Notes: a model not told the origin generated them from the letters alone. Shown: positions 34,558-48,137, counted from the stretch's first letter. The stretch is DNA of 64,000 bases from Mangifera indica (GCF_011075055.1 NC_058147.1:13950001-14014000); one strand, 5' to 3'. Program-made: numbers and translations.

Positions 34558-36344
34558 ATCATTCGATGGAATATGTTTCTCATCATTCACGTCACCAAAC
34601 TTTGAAGAGACTAACTCATGTACTGTTTGATCTGGTGCCTCCTACAATTCAAACAAACCAACATGTCAACCATTTCATGCTAATAGCATTTTTGACGGCT
34701 TTGACTTGAGTTGCCATAAAAGTATACGTCAATTTTGAATCTCAACAAAGGAAATAAGTTATTAGTATAGAAAACGCACTAACCACGATTCACAGATTTT
34801 TTCTAAATACGCCAGTCGTCGCATTCGTAGCCAATCCCATGTGTTGGTAGCCAACAAAATTAAACTTTTTTTTTCCCAATCTCAAAACCATTCACAACAT
34901 CAATCACCAAACACCAATCAAATCAATAAATACACCTAAAACTCTAGCTTTTTTTTCCTAAAAATCGCATTAGGCAAGTATTTGAAAAAAAAAAAACAAT
35001 ATAGTATGAAAACAGATACAGCTAACTTTCTTTCTTATTTTGTGGGCTTAAAAACCTTTAAAATACACTCTATATCTTCAAAGTCAGAAGTTGGTGGAGT
35101 TTGACTTTTTTATAAAGCCGAAAGTGAGTAAAGACTCAATTTGCAGAGGATATATTTGTCAAAATACAACTAATAATCAATGCTTTTAAAATTAGATTGA
35201 TGATCGATTGGTTACTTTACTGATTCATAATTTGATCAGTTCAATCTATTATTAAATTATAATGAATTTTTAAAATAATATTATGATCACAGACAAATTT
35301 TACCTAGATAACAGAATCAGAATAAAGAATTTAAATTGCTTAACAATTTGTAAAAAAAAAAAAAATTAATCAAGATCCCTAAGACCTATAGTGATTAAAA
35401 CATATCATTTCCACGGAATAACAATTATTTGTCTGATCTCAATGAAATAATTAGGTGAAAAAATGTCTCCATCTCATTATACAAAAAACAATCTGGAAGT
35501 TATTGTCTATAAAAGATATTTCAATGGATATGAGATGCACTTTTACAGATTATCTAATATCATTGCCACATGATGTTTCAAAACTTTAAAAATTGGTCTA
35601 TGGTATTTGGAAAAGTTAAAATCAAAGTTCTTTCACACTTCATGAAGTAGTTATTTCAATGGATATGAAATGTCCCTTTTTTTTTTTCAATTTTTTAGTA
35701 TTTTTTTTTTTTTACATACCTTTAAAAATTGATCTAGTCTAATATAAAATAATCAAATTTTCTAAAAATAATTAAACTTTGGTCAAACTCAATTTTGTTG
35801 GTTTTAATCGTTTCATCAGATTCATCGATTTTGACTAAGTTTTCATTGAGTCAATAAATAAACTAGTTTTTAATATGAACTAGACAGGACTTGAAGTTGG
35901 TTCTAGTTCAATTGGTTCAACCGGGCGACCTGATCTAGTCTAGTCCGATTTTCAAAACTTTGCTAATAATTATATGGTTATAAAATTAGAAGGTTAGTTA
36001 TATACACAAAAGTTGGTTATTTAACTAAAATCCCAAAGAAATTAAACTAAACATCATCATATGTAACTGTCTCTTGAATTTCCTAAGGGTTCGGACATAA
36101 AAACTTACTTGCTAAAACTCTTTAACAGGGAAATAGAGCAATGATATGTACATCTAGTTTTGAATACTCAAATAAGTATTTATATGATGTATTATCATGT
36201 AATTGAGTGATATTTTATTCTTAATTTAAAATAATTTAATTATATGTTAACACATCATCTAAATACTTAATTAAATATTCAAAATTGGGTGTATATAATT
36301 TTATTGTAAGAAATAACCAGAGCATTGACTAAGATTTCCAAAAC
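34558..36344. other. Intergenic DNA with a MITE-like block
   Basis: About 35180-35960 opens with TTTTAAAATTAGATTGATGA and closes with words whose complement reads TTTTGAAAATCGGACTAGAC, suggesting a MITE related to the common plant GGTTCAACCGG type. Poly-A/T runs surround it. No gene was seen. Confidence 0.35.
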
Positions 36345-39284
36345 TGCATGCTAGGCCTAGCAGCAAGTGGCGTGCTTGTACAACAGATCCCTTGGTTGTA
36401 TACTCGACTTATTTCATCCAAATAGCAAGCTCCTTTGATCTCCTCATCCAAAGCATCAACAATAGGATTGCCATCTTGAAGATGTCACCATGCCCATTTG
36501 GCGAGGTATGTATGTTCATCACCATAATTATCTTCTTTTCCTGTTGTTAGCTCCAAAAGGATCACTCCAAAGCTATAGATGTTTGTCTTCTCATTTACTT
36601 TGGTTGAATGAGCATACTCTACATTTCCATATAGAAGAAATAAAAAAAAAGAAAGAAAGAAAGAAAAGTTTGATAATGGGACAAGTATTACAGTTTCTCA
36701 GTGAAAAGAATTTGATTGTAATATTTAGAAGATACATCACTTGGAGCAATGTACCCGAAAGAACCAACCACAAATGACATTGTTTCAAGTTCCCCCTACT
36801 TGACCAGGCTTTTAGCTGGACCAAAATCTGCTATTTTCACATTGAACTCTGAATCTAACTGGATATTGCTTGATTTCACATCCCGATGGACAATGGGCGG
36901 GGAGCAGTCATGATGCATGTAGTCGAGTCCCTTGGCAGCCCCCACTGCAGTCTGCATCCTCTTGGGCCAATCTAAGGCAAAATCATCGACTGAGCCATAG
37001 CTAGAGCCAAAGCCAGCGAGAATGGATGGTCGATTCCTCTTATGCAGCCACATATCCAAGTTACGATTCTCCAGATAGTCGTAAACCAAAAGTTTCAAAT
37101 TCTCATTGGAAATGTAGCAAAGCAACTTTACTATGTTAAAATGCCTAATTCTACCTGATGTTTGAACTTCTGCTAAAAATTGTTTCTCTTGTTCTTGCTC
37201 TAATTTTGAGTTATTACCAATCATTTTCATGGCAACAACATCACCAGAATTATTTACAGGAACATGATACACTTTTCCAGAACCACCACTTCCAGTGACA
37301 TTATTTTCTGTCAGTTTTGACCAAATATCATTTTCTATGACATTTAAATTGTGAAACTTAGCGATTTTTGAATCCACGGTATTCAATCCAAGTTTTCTAT
37401 TGTCGTAAGCTCTGAACGTGGAGAGTGAATATATCAAGGCCGATAAAGAGACAACATTGGCTGCACTTATTATGAAGACTAAATGTTTGGATGAGATTTC
37501 CCTTAAATTTCCCTGCAACATTGGTTGAAAACTGCAGATTTTGAGGTTAACAAATGAGCTCTGTGCGTAGAGACCAAGATTGTTGGCGAAGCTACTGGCA
37601 TATGCAACATTTTCAAACTCACGAGGGATTTCTCCGATGAGAGGATTGGAAGAGAGATTAAGCCAAGTTGACGTGGAATTTCTTCAGAAAATTTGTTCTC
37701 TAAAGGACAGATAGAGAGCCGATTTCCTCTGGAATTTCTCCTGAGAGCTCATTTCTGCTTAGATTTAAAAAAGTAAGCTTTCTCCATGTGATCAAATTGA
37801 GAGTTGATTTCAATCAAGCCAAAGAAAAGTTAAAGAAGGAAGAGACGTTAGTTCTCTTGGAATTGTACCCGTAAAGAGGTTATTACTGGCCTTAAACACC
37901 TGCAGATTCCTCCAAGAAGTCACTCCAGCTGGACTTTTACTAGAAAACTTATTGTTGCTGATGTCAACAGAGGATAGGTTCCCAAAAAAGTTTTCAGGAA
38001 GCTCACCAGTGAACATATTATCATTTATCAATACCTATGACAAAGTTGATGTCGTCCACAACCCCACAGGAATTTTCCCATCGAAACTATCGTTGTGAAT
38101 CCTGATTATGAGCAAACCATTACAATTTCCGGGTGATTTTGGTTATTCTCCGCTGAGATTGTTATCAAAAGCTATTAGTCCTTGTAACTTACCTCCAATA
38201 TATAAGTATTCAGGCAGCTTGCCTATAAGGTTATTGGAAGCAACCTGGAAACCTGTAAGTGTTGAATATCGACCAAAGTCTGGAGGAAGAGCACCTGCTA
38301 ATTGATTGTTAAGCAATCTGACATCTATCAAACTCGAAATCCTCCCAATAATTTCTGGAATTTCGCCTGATAATTGATTGTACATCAAAATCAATCCTTC
38401 GAAGTTTTCAAGCTTCTCGAAATCATTTGGTATTGTCCCACTCAAACTGTTCTGTGAGAGATCCATGACTGTCAGGTTCAGTGATTGAACAACCTGTGGA
38501 ATCTCTGCCGACAACACGTTTCTATAAAGAAATAATCTACTTAAATTCTTCAACATGAAAATACCGTTAGGAATTTTTCCGGTCAAACCATTACTTAATA
38601 AATCCAGCATCTCAAGCGCGATCATATTGCCAATTGGTTCAGGAATTTCACCGATCAAATTTGCTTCAGCCATAAAAAATGTCTTTAGGTTTCTCAGACT
38701 GCCAATATCTGATGGGATAGAACCGTTAAATTGATTCCCTGAAAGCTGAAGTACCCTAAGCTCCGTTATTTTTCCAACAATGGCAGAAATGTCGAATGAA
38801 AAGTTATTGGAGGCTAGAATGAGGTACCGGAGGCGAGACAAGTGTCGATATCATGAGGAATGGGACCAACAATGACGTTCTGAGAGAGTTCCAGGTGCAG
38901 AAGTTTCGAACAGTTATAGAAAACTCTTAGAAATAGCCCGGAAATATAGTTGTAATGTAGGTCCAGGTGGGTTAGATTTTTAAGGTTGCAAATGAAGGAT
39001 GGGACTGATTGGGAGATGGTGCTGCTGTAGAGGGATATTCCGGTGATGGAATTGCGAGTGTAGGGGACTTCGGGCCAAGAGCAGTGGTTGATGTTAGATG
39101 GGGTCCAATGAGTGATGGTTGGTGGATTTTGCCAATGTTGCTTTAGTTTCATTAGCAGTGCATGATCCTCATTATAGGGTTGGGAGTTTGTGATTGCATA
39201 GCCATTGAAGAGGAAGAGAAGTGTGCAGAGTTGTATTGCTAGTGAAATCGTGGTAAACTTGAATATTTTTATCGAATTGGGCAT
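36345..39284 (-). pseudogene. LRR receptor-like kinase pseudogene (class XI, HAESA/HSL-like)
   Basis: From the ATG at 39284 the protein starts with a hydrophobic signal peptide (about residues 12-30), an LRR N-terminal domain with CSWPE, then about twenty LRRs read through three frames (39284-38814, 38841-38143, 38031-37810), a transmembrane-like run (VFIISAANVVSLSALIYSLS near 37490), and a kinase N-lobe and catalytic loop in 37521-36796 (GSGGSGKVY, VAMKM, HRDVKSSN, DFGPAK in place of DFGLAK). An intron (about 36735-36618) with a GAAA microsatellite leads to the last exon, where [20 protein letters not shown] is read and a TGA stands at 36485-36487. Frameshifts near 38840 and 38150 and stops at 37530-37800 leave it inactive. 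Intact relatives sense peptide hormones or defence signals at the plasma membrane. Confidence 0.92.
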
Positions 39285-40131
39285 CTTGTTTCCCCATTTA
39301 ACTTTGATTTAAAGGATGATTGTGTTGGTTACAGATAAATTTGAATCAAACGAGTTTCAACATTCTTTGATTTGAATTTAGTTTGAATTAAAAATAGTTC
39401 AATTATAATCAAATTCAAAATATAAATTTAAGTCAAATCAAATTATAAATTCGAGTTAAACTTAAATACAATTTGGTTTAAAAAATAGATCGAACTTTCA
39501 GTTCATATTTATATTAAATAAATTTGAACTAAATCAAATGATAGTCATTTTCAATTATATAGTCACCTACAATTTTAATGAATTTTATAAATAAAATAGT
39601 TTAATTTCAAGAATATGAGATGGAGTATTCAATTCATTTTTAACCGTATCTAATACTGATTTGTCATTTTTAATTAAATAATTTCTGAAAAATCACCATC
39701 TCCTAATTAAAATTTCATTTCAATTTAGAATTGTTTTTCAAACAATAATACTTAAATAATTGTGATTCTTCATTTAGAATTGAAGAGTCGCCATTATTTA
39801 AGTATTATTGTTGTGGTAAATTTTTTACAAGACCATTTAGTTAAGATTTAAGAAAATTGTTAAATTAAGACAACCAAATATTCAAGGGTTGGATCTTTCC
39901 AACATTTTTAATTTTTGTTGGTAATTTAGTAATTTTCTACGTTTATCTTTTATGAGAATTATTTTAACACATTTAAAAAAATTCTTTATACATTATTACA
40001 GACTTGTTTAGGCTTGTTATTTAAGATCAAAGCAAAAGTAGTAATGTTACACTTCCAAACTTTTCTTAAATATTTTTGATTGAAACGTATATATACTTGA
40101 CTATAAGTATAAATTATTTTAGGCCAAAAGA
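39285..40131. other. AT-rich intergenic DNA upstream of the kinase pseudogene
   Basis: Contains repeated AAATTTGA/TCAAATT words (39340-39560) that can fold back but no gene or clear element end. Promoter motifs of the dead gene could not be singled out. Confidence 0.5.
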
Positions 40132-42523
40132 CTATTTTCCTAAGGAGGTTTGTTGAAATGACAAATTCCCCTTATCAAGTTTTAAAACGCTAAATATCTA
40201 CACATGAAATATTTTCATTAATGAAATCCGTTAGAAACAGAGACACAATAATGTACTTAATATTCAAAAATTTATTTTTAAAAATATTTATAGTTAAAAA
40301 AGTAAAAATTTATTTTTAAAAATAATTGTTTTTCAAAAAAGGAGATGAAGCAATAAATATAGTGTTGATATCGACCAATTGCAATTAGATACATTGTTGA
40401 ATGGCTTGGTTTTATGCGATTTTAAATGAAAATGTTGGTATATTTATAATTACGATTAATGTGGTTTATTTGTGCATTGCAACATGACAGATGAAATAGG
40501 TAAAATGAAGAATCAACATATCATTTTTGATAATAAGGAACCCTATCTAAGTCGGTCACCCCTTCAAGACGAACAACCATACTAAGCAAACCAACTTTAA
40601 GGTTTCATGACTGATTCCACAACAATTGAATCAATAAAATCAAAAGTTTAATCTTGATATATCGTTATAAGAGATTTAAACTTATTCTTCCAAAATATAG
40701 AAGTCAAATATATTAAAGACAATACATTATTCAATATTAGATTGATTGAAAAAATGAATGGTAGATTTTTTTAGATAGTTTGGATAAATATAAAGCTGAC
40801 ACGTGGAGGATTGGGACTGTCATTTAACACCTAACAAAAAATATCTTTAGATAAAATAATCAATACCTTGAAATTCTCTTTTGGATTGCATATTTTATTT
40901 CTTAATATTATATATTTAAGAACTATTATTTCTTCAAATTTCTTAATTGGTTGTTGGATTAAAGAAGTATAAAGTGCAGAAATAACAAATAGAAGATACT
41001 CTATTGTCCTTGTGTACAAGTTTATTATAAGATGAAGGTGATGATGTAAAGCTACATAGGGAAAGTTGTGTCATCATAAGACTTTACAAAATTTGACATG
41101 ACTAATTAACCTGACATGACACGATACAAAAAAATATTAGGCTAGAATTATGATTTTTCCCATGAAACTAGTTCAAATCGGATTAGAGTTGACGCTTTAA
41201 AATTTGGATTGGGTTTAGGTTGATATGAAACTAACTTGAGTTGACCTAAATTAGTCTGAAATTTTTTAATAAAATATTGTATAAAATGATATCAAGAAAA
41301 AACCCCAATATCCTTTATTATTATAATTTGACAGAAAAAGTTTCAATCTACATACTCCCTATTATCCAATTTGAATCAATAAAAAAATTTGCATTAGATC
41401 ACCAAGCATCAAATCTGAACTACCCATCTAGTGCTTCTTGAAACATTGTATAGATTATTTGGATGTCTACTTGAAGGAGCTAGTCTTAGGCCTTTTGATA
41501 GAATTTTATCGTCTTTTACTAAAAACATATATTAAAATATAAAAACTATTTTTGACACACTTGTAAAAAACTATTTGTAGTTTTTTTCTTTTTTTATGTG
41601 TTATAAGTAATTCTAGTTTGAATTTATTATGTCTGGTATGTCATCTTTACATACTTGTTAATAGTTTTAATATTTTTTATAATCACATTCATCATTTATG
41701 AAAATTAAATTTCTTAAATATTTGACTAATAGTTGTTAATCTCATTGGTTATCAATTGCACTATTTTAAAGTTAAAATTATAGACTTATTTGGGTTATTA
41801 AGTATGAAATTATATTTTTTTATCCTTATAATTGATCATGTAAAGAAACAATAAGCAAACTATTAGTATTAACTTGAAATAGAATAATTTTGTTTTGATG
41901 AAATGTCATTTCATGTGTTGTTTTATATTAAATCAAATTATTTCATGATATTTGACAAAGTATGTTATTTTATAACAATCATATAGTTAAATGTTGTGTT
42001 TTGATATAACTTTATTTGTTACATAGTTTGGGTTAATCTATATCTAGTCAGATTAATTCAAAAATATTTTGGTTCAGTTTAAAGTTGAGAAACTTTGACA
42101 CAATTTTATTTCGTACTAGATTATAAAGATTAGAGTCTTCAATCCAAAACCCCAATTAACACGACACAAATATGACTTGATAACATGAATTGTTAGGTCT
42201 AGTCATTACTACTTAATTATGTTGGTAAATTGTGATAAATTGGTAAATTAACCTTAATTATATTAATTAAATTTCTTTTTTTATATAAAAAGTAAATTCG
42301 TACGTTTAATTAAAAAAATATAAATATGCATTTAAATGTATATTAGTTTACTGAGGTATTTTTGTCATTATAATAGAACAAGGTAAATGGATAATTTATT
42401 CTGAAAGTTAACAAAAGATATTAATAGAAATAAATAATAAGTGGGTATTTGAGCCTTTTTAAACTTAACGGAAGCGAATTTGTCATTTCAGAAAACCTTT
42501 ATTTTAAGCTACTTTGTATTAGG
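40132..42523. mobile_element. Terminal-inverted-repeat element, probably MULE-derived, 2.4 kb
   Basis: The left end has GAAATGACAAATTC at 40155 after a run beginning AGGCCAAAAGAC; the right end carries its complement GAATTTGTCATTTC at 42477-42490 followed by AAAACCTTTATT. The similarity extends over roughly 110 bp on each side. This AAATGACAAATT type of terminus is common among plant Mutator-like non-autonomous elements. Inside, 41090-42210 may be a second, nested inverted-repeat element (words CGACACAA and GACACGATAC near its ends). No transposase was seen. Exact ends and duplication were not fixed. Confidence 0.45.
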
Positions 42524-42905
42524 CTTTCTTTAAGTTGCTTATCCATCACAATGAAATCTGTGCAATAATAATGTATCACGTAAAATATAATGAAAATAAA
42601 ATTCTTATTATGAATCATGACTAACTGATTCTCGTGGGAAATTAAAATGAATAATATACGACGTATGAGTGTACACAGAATAGGTTAATAAGTGACTGTG
42701 TTTCTTGCAGAGTGCTAATTAGAAATCTACAAAAACAATGATCGGCTCAAAATTTTTCATTTGCTACAGAATATTATGATCATCATGTTCATAACCTCTA
42801 TTTCGATCATCATGTTTAATGCTTTACTTCATATTTTGATCATCATGTTTAATGAAAAATTTGAATGCTACTTAGAATGTGTACTACTACTAGTCTGTTA
42901 AAGCC
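42524..42905. other. Intergenic DNA with a short tandem of GATCATCATGTT
   Basis: The words GATCATCATGTT and TTTGATCATCATGTTTAATG recur three times between 42778 and 42853, about 33 bases apart. No gene. Confidence 0.5.
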
Positions 42906-43473
42906 TTTGGAAATAATTTAACACAAAAGGTAATGAGGACAGTCGTGAATATGCAAGGAAAGAATTCAACAAAAAAGTATGAATGATGGTAGAAAATATG
43001 GCAAGATTATGCATCTATCAATTGTTTACCCCCGTTAACACTCAAGAATTTTGATGAATTGTCTACCCCTTTCTAGAGTCAAGAATATTGATAATTAAAA
43101 AGCTTTGAACATACATGCAGATCATGTTAAAATAAAACACAATGACTTACGTAATAATAACTAGAGTTTAACTTAAGCCTTTAAATTAGTAACACATCAA
43201 ATATAAGTAAAAGAATTTAATCATAAATTGATCAACAACTTAATCATTTGCACTCACGGTGTCATTTAAGTCTAACCAAGTTGATAATTTGAAAGTTTCT
43301 TTTTTTTGTTAATATATATAAAATGTTTTTAATCTTATGTTAGATCATTCTTGAAAGAATTTATCCCAAAAATTGAAAGACAATTATGAGTTTGTCAAGT
43401 TTTTAGAAATAGATTATATATAAAATTTGTCAATAGTATTCAACACTAAAAACTTTAAAGAATATGATTTAAG
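42906..43473. repeat. 570-bp direct repeat, first copy (second 46651-47224)
   Basis: Shares long stretches with 46651-47224, for example AAGAATTCAACAAAAAAGTA and AATTGTCTACCCCTTTCTAGA. Both start at GGAAATAATTTA and stop corresponding at AATATGATTTAA. They may be LTRs or a segmental duplication; typical LTR ends, primer site and polypurine tract were not recognised. Confidence 0.7.
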
Positions 43474-44929
43474 GAATAGACCAAATGACAATTTCTCACC
43501 CAAGGTTTGGTGCAAACCCATTTCCTACCCATTAACTATGAAAAATCCAAACTCCCACCTTTAAACTAATTCTGTAAATGTCTTCCATTAGTAAAAAGGG
43601 CAATTTAGTCATTTGCGTAGGTTCATTTTAAACGAAATAAATTAAAAAATATCCATTTATATATACAAATATCTGCAACAAAATTAATGTGGGCGACTGA
43701 GCGTCACGCTTTATTCGTGTTGGGTGTTGACACGTGGAGCTTTCGAAAAATGAAAGCTACTCTTTTTTTTGTCTCGATGAGTAATGCATTGATTTATTGA
43801 AAAACTATGGCGTGGTGTTACGTTTTTGGGACATGTGTCATGCTGTATGAAAAGCGAATGAAGAAAAAAGGAAATTGGTGGCTTATGTGCTAACTTGCAT
43901 GTCAGCGCCATAATTCAAATGTAATCAATGATCGACGTTTTGCAAAAGATCAATGGTGATGTTTGTTTAGGATGAAGCAGCCGATATATGAATGACGCTT
44001 GGAGGGTGGATAAGTAATTTCACCTTTATTTGCAAAATCTAACTTTTAAAATTTTTGCAAACAAATAATCGTGCAACACGTGTCCAACAAATTTTCAAAT
44101 GTGGTATGAACAAAAAATCAAAGTGTCTTCAATTTTTTCTCTCATTTGACCTTTGTTTTGAGCAAAAATCCTTTGAAAATTAAGTGTGAGCTGAGTGTGA
44201 TAACGGTGAATGTTGATGAAGATAATGTAAACAATGATGGTTGTTGTTGTTTCAATAATTTGAAGTGCGAGCGTTGTGTTTGTAACCCAAAATGATGATG
44301 ACGTAAGGGATTCACTTCTACTAGTTCTACCTATGTCAGCAAGGACAATGTAACAGTTTTTGATAGTGGTTTTTACAGCAAACAATAAGGAAGAGTACAC
44401 ATATTGAGCGGTTGAAGAGTGCTTATGTGTGGTTAAGGTATATTCACTCAACATATTGGGTCAATGTTAAGTGTTTTTTACATTTGATGGTTTTTTGATG
44501 AAGTGTTTTGCCATTTGAACTGTTGTTGTGTTGATGGTTTATGATGTTAAGGTTTGGGGTTAAACTTGGTGTTTCTATGTAATATTTTTAAGGTTATTGT
44601 ATGGTAGGTATGTTTTAGGGTTTTTCACATTCTGTATGGTATTGTTGGTTTAATGTTTTAAGTAGGGTTTAGGATTGTTCTTAAAATTTACATTTTTTTC
44701 TTATATAAAAGAAAGGCCAAAAACTTTTACTATTTGTTGTTAGATCATGTTTGTTTAGGTTGTTATCGATTAATAAAGCTCCTACATATTGTTAAGGTTA
44801 TTATATATAGCATATTTATAATGTTGTTGTATGTTGTTGTTTGAGCAATCTATTGTTGTATTAAGATACCGCGTATTCTTCTTGTATATACTATATATTG
44901 TTATTGTTTGAACAATGTATTGTTGTATT

Positions 44930-46380
44930 AAGATATTATTGTGGTATATATTGTGAATAATGAATCATTGAATGCTTAATGCTTAGTTACATTGAATGCT
45001 TAGTTGCTTGAATGCTTACTTCTGAGTTGCTTGGATGCTTACATGAATAATTGCTTGCATTGTATGCTTACGTGATGATCAATTAGTTACTGATTGGTTT
45101 CCTAAATGCCTACTTGACCAATGAGTTACTTAAATGCTTACTACTTCAAAGAGTTACTGCTTAGTTACTTAAGAGTTGTACTTACATTGGATACTTCCAT
45201 GATATTCAAGTTGAATGATCAATTAGTTAATGCTTTCATGATGCTTAAATGTTGACGATATTTATTAAAATAGCTATTTATTTTTCCTTTTATACATATA
45301 GAACCACTTTTTTTTCCTAATATACAAATATAGCTACTTTTTAAGTTGACTTTGCCTTTGAAAGGTAAAAATTATGAGATTTGGGATTGGCCACCCGGTG
45401 AACCAATTTTTAAAACTAAATTGGTTGGCTGAGTGGTTGGTCAGCCAACATTCCTACTATTAAAATTATCAGAAATTTTCATATTTTCATTTCATTTCAC
45501 CTCATATTTCAATCTTGGTTGGGTGAGTGGTGAGTTTTATGTCTTGATTGAGTGAGTTGATGCCTGATTGGATGACTCTTGGCTGAGTGAGTACAAAACC
45601 TAAGGATATTTTAAATATTTAATGTTTTAGGCTATATATGTATAATAGGAAAAAAAAGTAGTTATATATGTATACAAGGAAAAGAAAGGTTATTTTAATC
45701 AATATCTCTTAAATGTTGTACTTACATTGTATGTTTACATGCATTACATGATGAATTGGTTGCTGAGTTGCTCACATGGAAGTATGGTGTGCTTGTATGC
45801 TTATATAATGTTTGCAGTATCTAAACATGCTAACTATAATCATATGTACATAATGTGCACATGGTTATAGTTAACATGTATATATCCCCACTCATATGCC
45901 TACTGTTAACTTTTTGTTTTTCCTCTTAACCATGCTTAGATGTCTAGTGTTTTTGTAGATGCTTACATGATAATTACTATTAGTTGGGTAAATGCTTATA
46001 CATGTTTACTATTACATGAATCATGAATCGTAATGCTTATTGTTTGTTCAGTAGCTTAACCATGCTTAGATAGTTATCATGTTTACATGCTAACTCTGTT
46101 GATGCTTATTACTTACATGCTTACATTATGTTCATAAATCTCATGCATGAGTTTATGATGCTTACATTAGATGGTTGCTATGTTTACATGCTTACATGTT
46201 TTAATGTATACATGGTTACTGTGTTACATGATGATTGTACTGTTTGATAACTTTATTGCATTCGTGCTTACATGTTGGAGAAGATAACTTTGTTGATGCT
46301 TCTATATCATAACCATGTTGCATTCATGCTTCATGCTCATATGGTTATTGTTTTATAACTCTGGTTACCTGATGTACTTT
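44930..46380 (+). repeat. Degenerate ATGCTTA / GCTTACATG repeat region
   Basis: The words TTGAATGCTTA, ATGCTTACAT and GAGTTACTT occur dozens of times without fixed spacing from about 44930 to 46380, interrupted by the MITE at 45255-45707. It looks like an eroded tandem array. No protein is supported. Confidence 0.7.
45255..45707. mobile_element. MULE-type MITE, 453 bp, with 11-bp flanking duplication
   Basis: The left end ACGATATTTATTAAAATAGC and the reverse complement of the right end AGATATTGATTAAAATAACC match over about 45 bp with few differences. CTTAAATGTTG stands at both 45244-45254 and 45708-45718. A duplication of 9-11 bp fits Mutator-like transposition, though the flank lies in repetitive DNA. 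Confidence 0.7.
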
Positions 46381-46650
46381 AAATTTATAGGATGTTACCT
46401 TTTATGGTGTTTTATTAGAGGGTTGAAGTTTGTAACACTAAGTGTCAAATAAGCAATGTTGACCTTGATGTATACAACTACATTTTCTTCATTAAGGATA
46501 TGAAGCAATGTATAGCATACAAAAATGAAAAAGTCCAATTATATCATAAGGAGAGGATAAGGGTAAAGACAAAGGTGCCAAATGGGGACAGTATGTATAT
46601 CATAGACAGTGATGAAGACATGACCATTTTTTGTTTGAGTATTATGACAA

Positions 46651-47224
46651 AACTGTTGGAAATAATTTAGCACAAAAGGTTATAAGGACAACTATGAGTA
46701 TGCATGGAAAGAATTCAACAAAAAAGTACGAAAGATGGTGGAAAATATAGCAAGGTTATGCATCTGTCAATTGCTTAACCCCGTCAACACTCAAGAATTT
46801 TGATAAATTGTCTACCCCTTTCTAGATTCATGAATATTGATGATTAAAAAGTTTTGAACATACATACAGATCATGTTAAAATAAAACATAATGAATTATA
46901 TAATAATAACTAGAGTTTACCTTAAGCCTTTAAATTAGTAACACATCAAGTATAAATAAAATATTTTAATCATAAATTAATCAACTACTTAATCATTTGC
47001 ACTCATAGTGCCATTTAATGTAATCAAGTTGATAATTTGAAAGTTTCTTCTTTTTTAGTATATATAAAATGTTTTTACTCTTATGTTAGATCACTCTTGA
47101 AAGAATTTACCCCAAAAATTGAAAGACAACTATGAGTTTGTCAGGTGTTAAGAAATAGATTATATGCAAGATTTGCCAGTTGTGTTCTACACCAAAAACT
47201 TTAAGGAATATGATTTAAAGAATA
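46651..47224. repeat. 570-bp direct repeat, second copy
   Basis: See 42906-43473. Here the sequence goes on beyond the shared part with CTTACCATATTCCTATCC, and a third, weaker relative begins near 48050 (ACTCATGGAAAAAATATACA, TTTGTCATGTCTTTAGATTA). Confidence 0.7.
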
Positions 47225-47329
47225 TCTTACCATATTCCTATCCTTGTCAAGACTTTAGTTTAATAATGTATTTCCCATCCTTATCAAGACGTAAGAACAT
47301 TGGTCAGAGTTAAAACACAAAGCCCTCGA

Positions 47330-47940
47330 GGTTTGATGTAATAATAAACGTCCTTCTAAGGTTTCTGAAATAACAAAAGCCCCAATCATCAATGAATTGT
47401 TAAAACTTATACTTGTTTTAGTGTTGGAACTCAAATATGTTCATATGTTGGGTGTTTCTCTTTTAGTGAGACTTCATAACCTAGTGAATGGAGATTGTCT
47501 ACACTGAACACTATAAGAAAGTGTTAAAATCCTAGTTAAAATGGAATTGGGTATTTTTCATATCCCATATTGACTATTTCATGTAGGATTAGGATTAAGC
47601 TTTTCTTAGGTATATAGAAAATGAATTTTAATTAGTTTTTTAAACAAATCAGTTAAGTCAATGCATCACTCACTCTTGTCAAACCTCAAAAATTTGTTTG
47701 TCTTCACTTTTCACTTTTTAGTCAGTTTGTTTATTTATTTGCTACATTGATCTTTCATTTTGCATTATATTAGAAATTATTCAATCACACACAACAATTA
47801 GAAATTATTCAGTATTTATCAAATTGCTCTCCATCCTATCTTAACACCTAAAATTTAACAATTTGAGATTTTTGTTATTTTAGAAACCTTAGAAAAATTT
47901 TTGTTATTCAACCATACCTTAAGGGGAAAATGTTATTAAC
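47330..47940. mobile_element. MITE-like inverted-repeat block
   Basis: CTTCTAAGGTTTCTGAAATA at 47362 is mirrored by TATTTTAGAAACCTTAGAAA at 47876-47895. The outer ends CCCTCGAGG and CCTTAAGGGG also roughly complement each other, giving an element of about 610 bp without coding capacity. A related shorter block lies at about 48330-48520. Confidence 0.5.
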
Positions 47941-48137
47941 TCTTTTGATAAGCATATTTAGGTATATCACAACCAAATGGTAGGTTTTATAAAAAAATAA
48001 TAACATATTTATAAATAAAGCTTTCAATAAAAAAATGGACCAAATTTTTTAGACTGTATCATAGATTACTCATGGAAAAAATATACACAAAAATTTGAAA
48101 GATAGTTACGGCTTTGTCATGTCTTTAGATTACAACA

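Larger units (their letters stand above)
43477..46650 (+). mobile_element. Possible 5' end of a Mutator-like element between the direct repeats
   Basis: Begins GACCAAATGACAATTTCTCA, a plant MULE-type terminus, and ends with a stretch at about 46470-46650 that can be read as RIRVKTKVPNGDSMYIIDSD followed by EDMTIFC, vaguely like the N-terminal region of MuDR transposases. No right terminus or transposase core is present. The identification is tentative. Confidence 0.3.

Noticed and set aside
44095..44454. 119-codon minus-strand frame
   Set aside because: No domain recognised; T-rich region of a MULE-like segment, probably chance.
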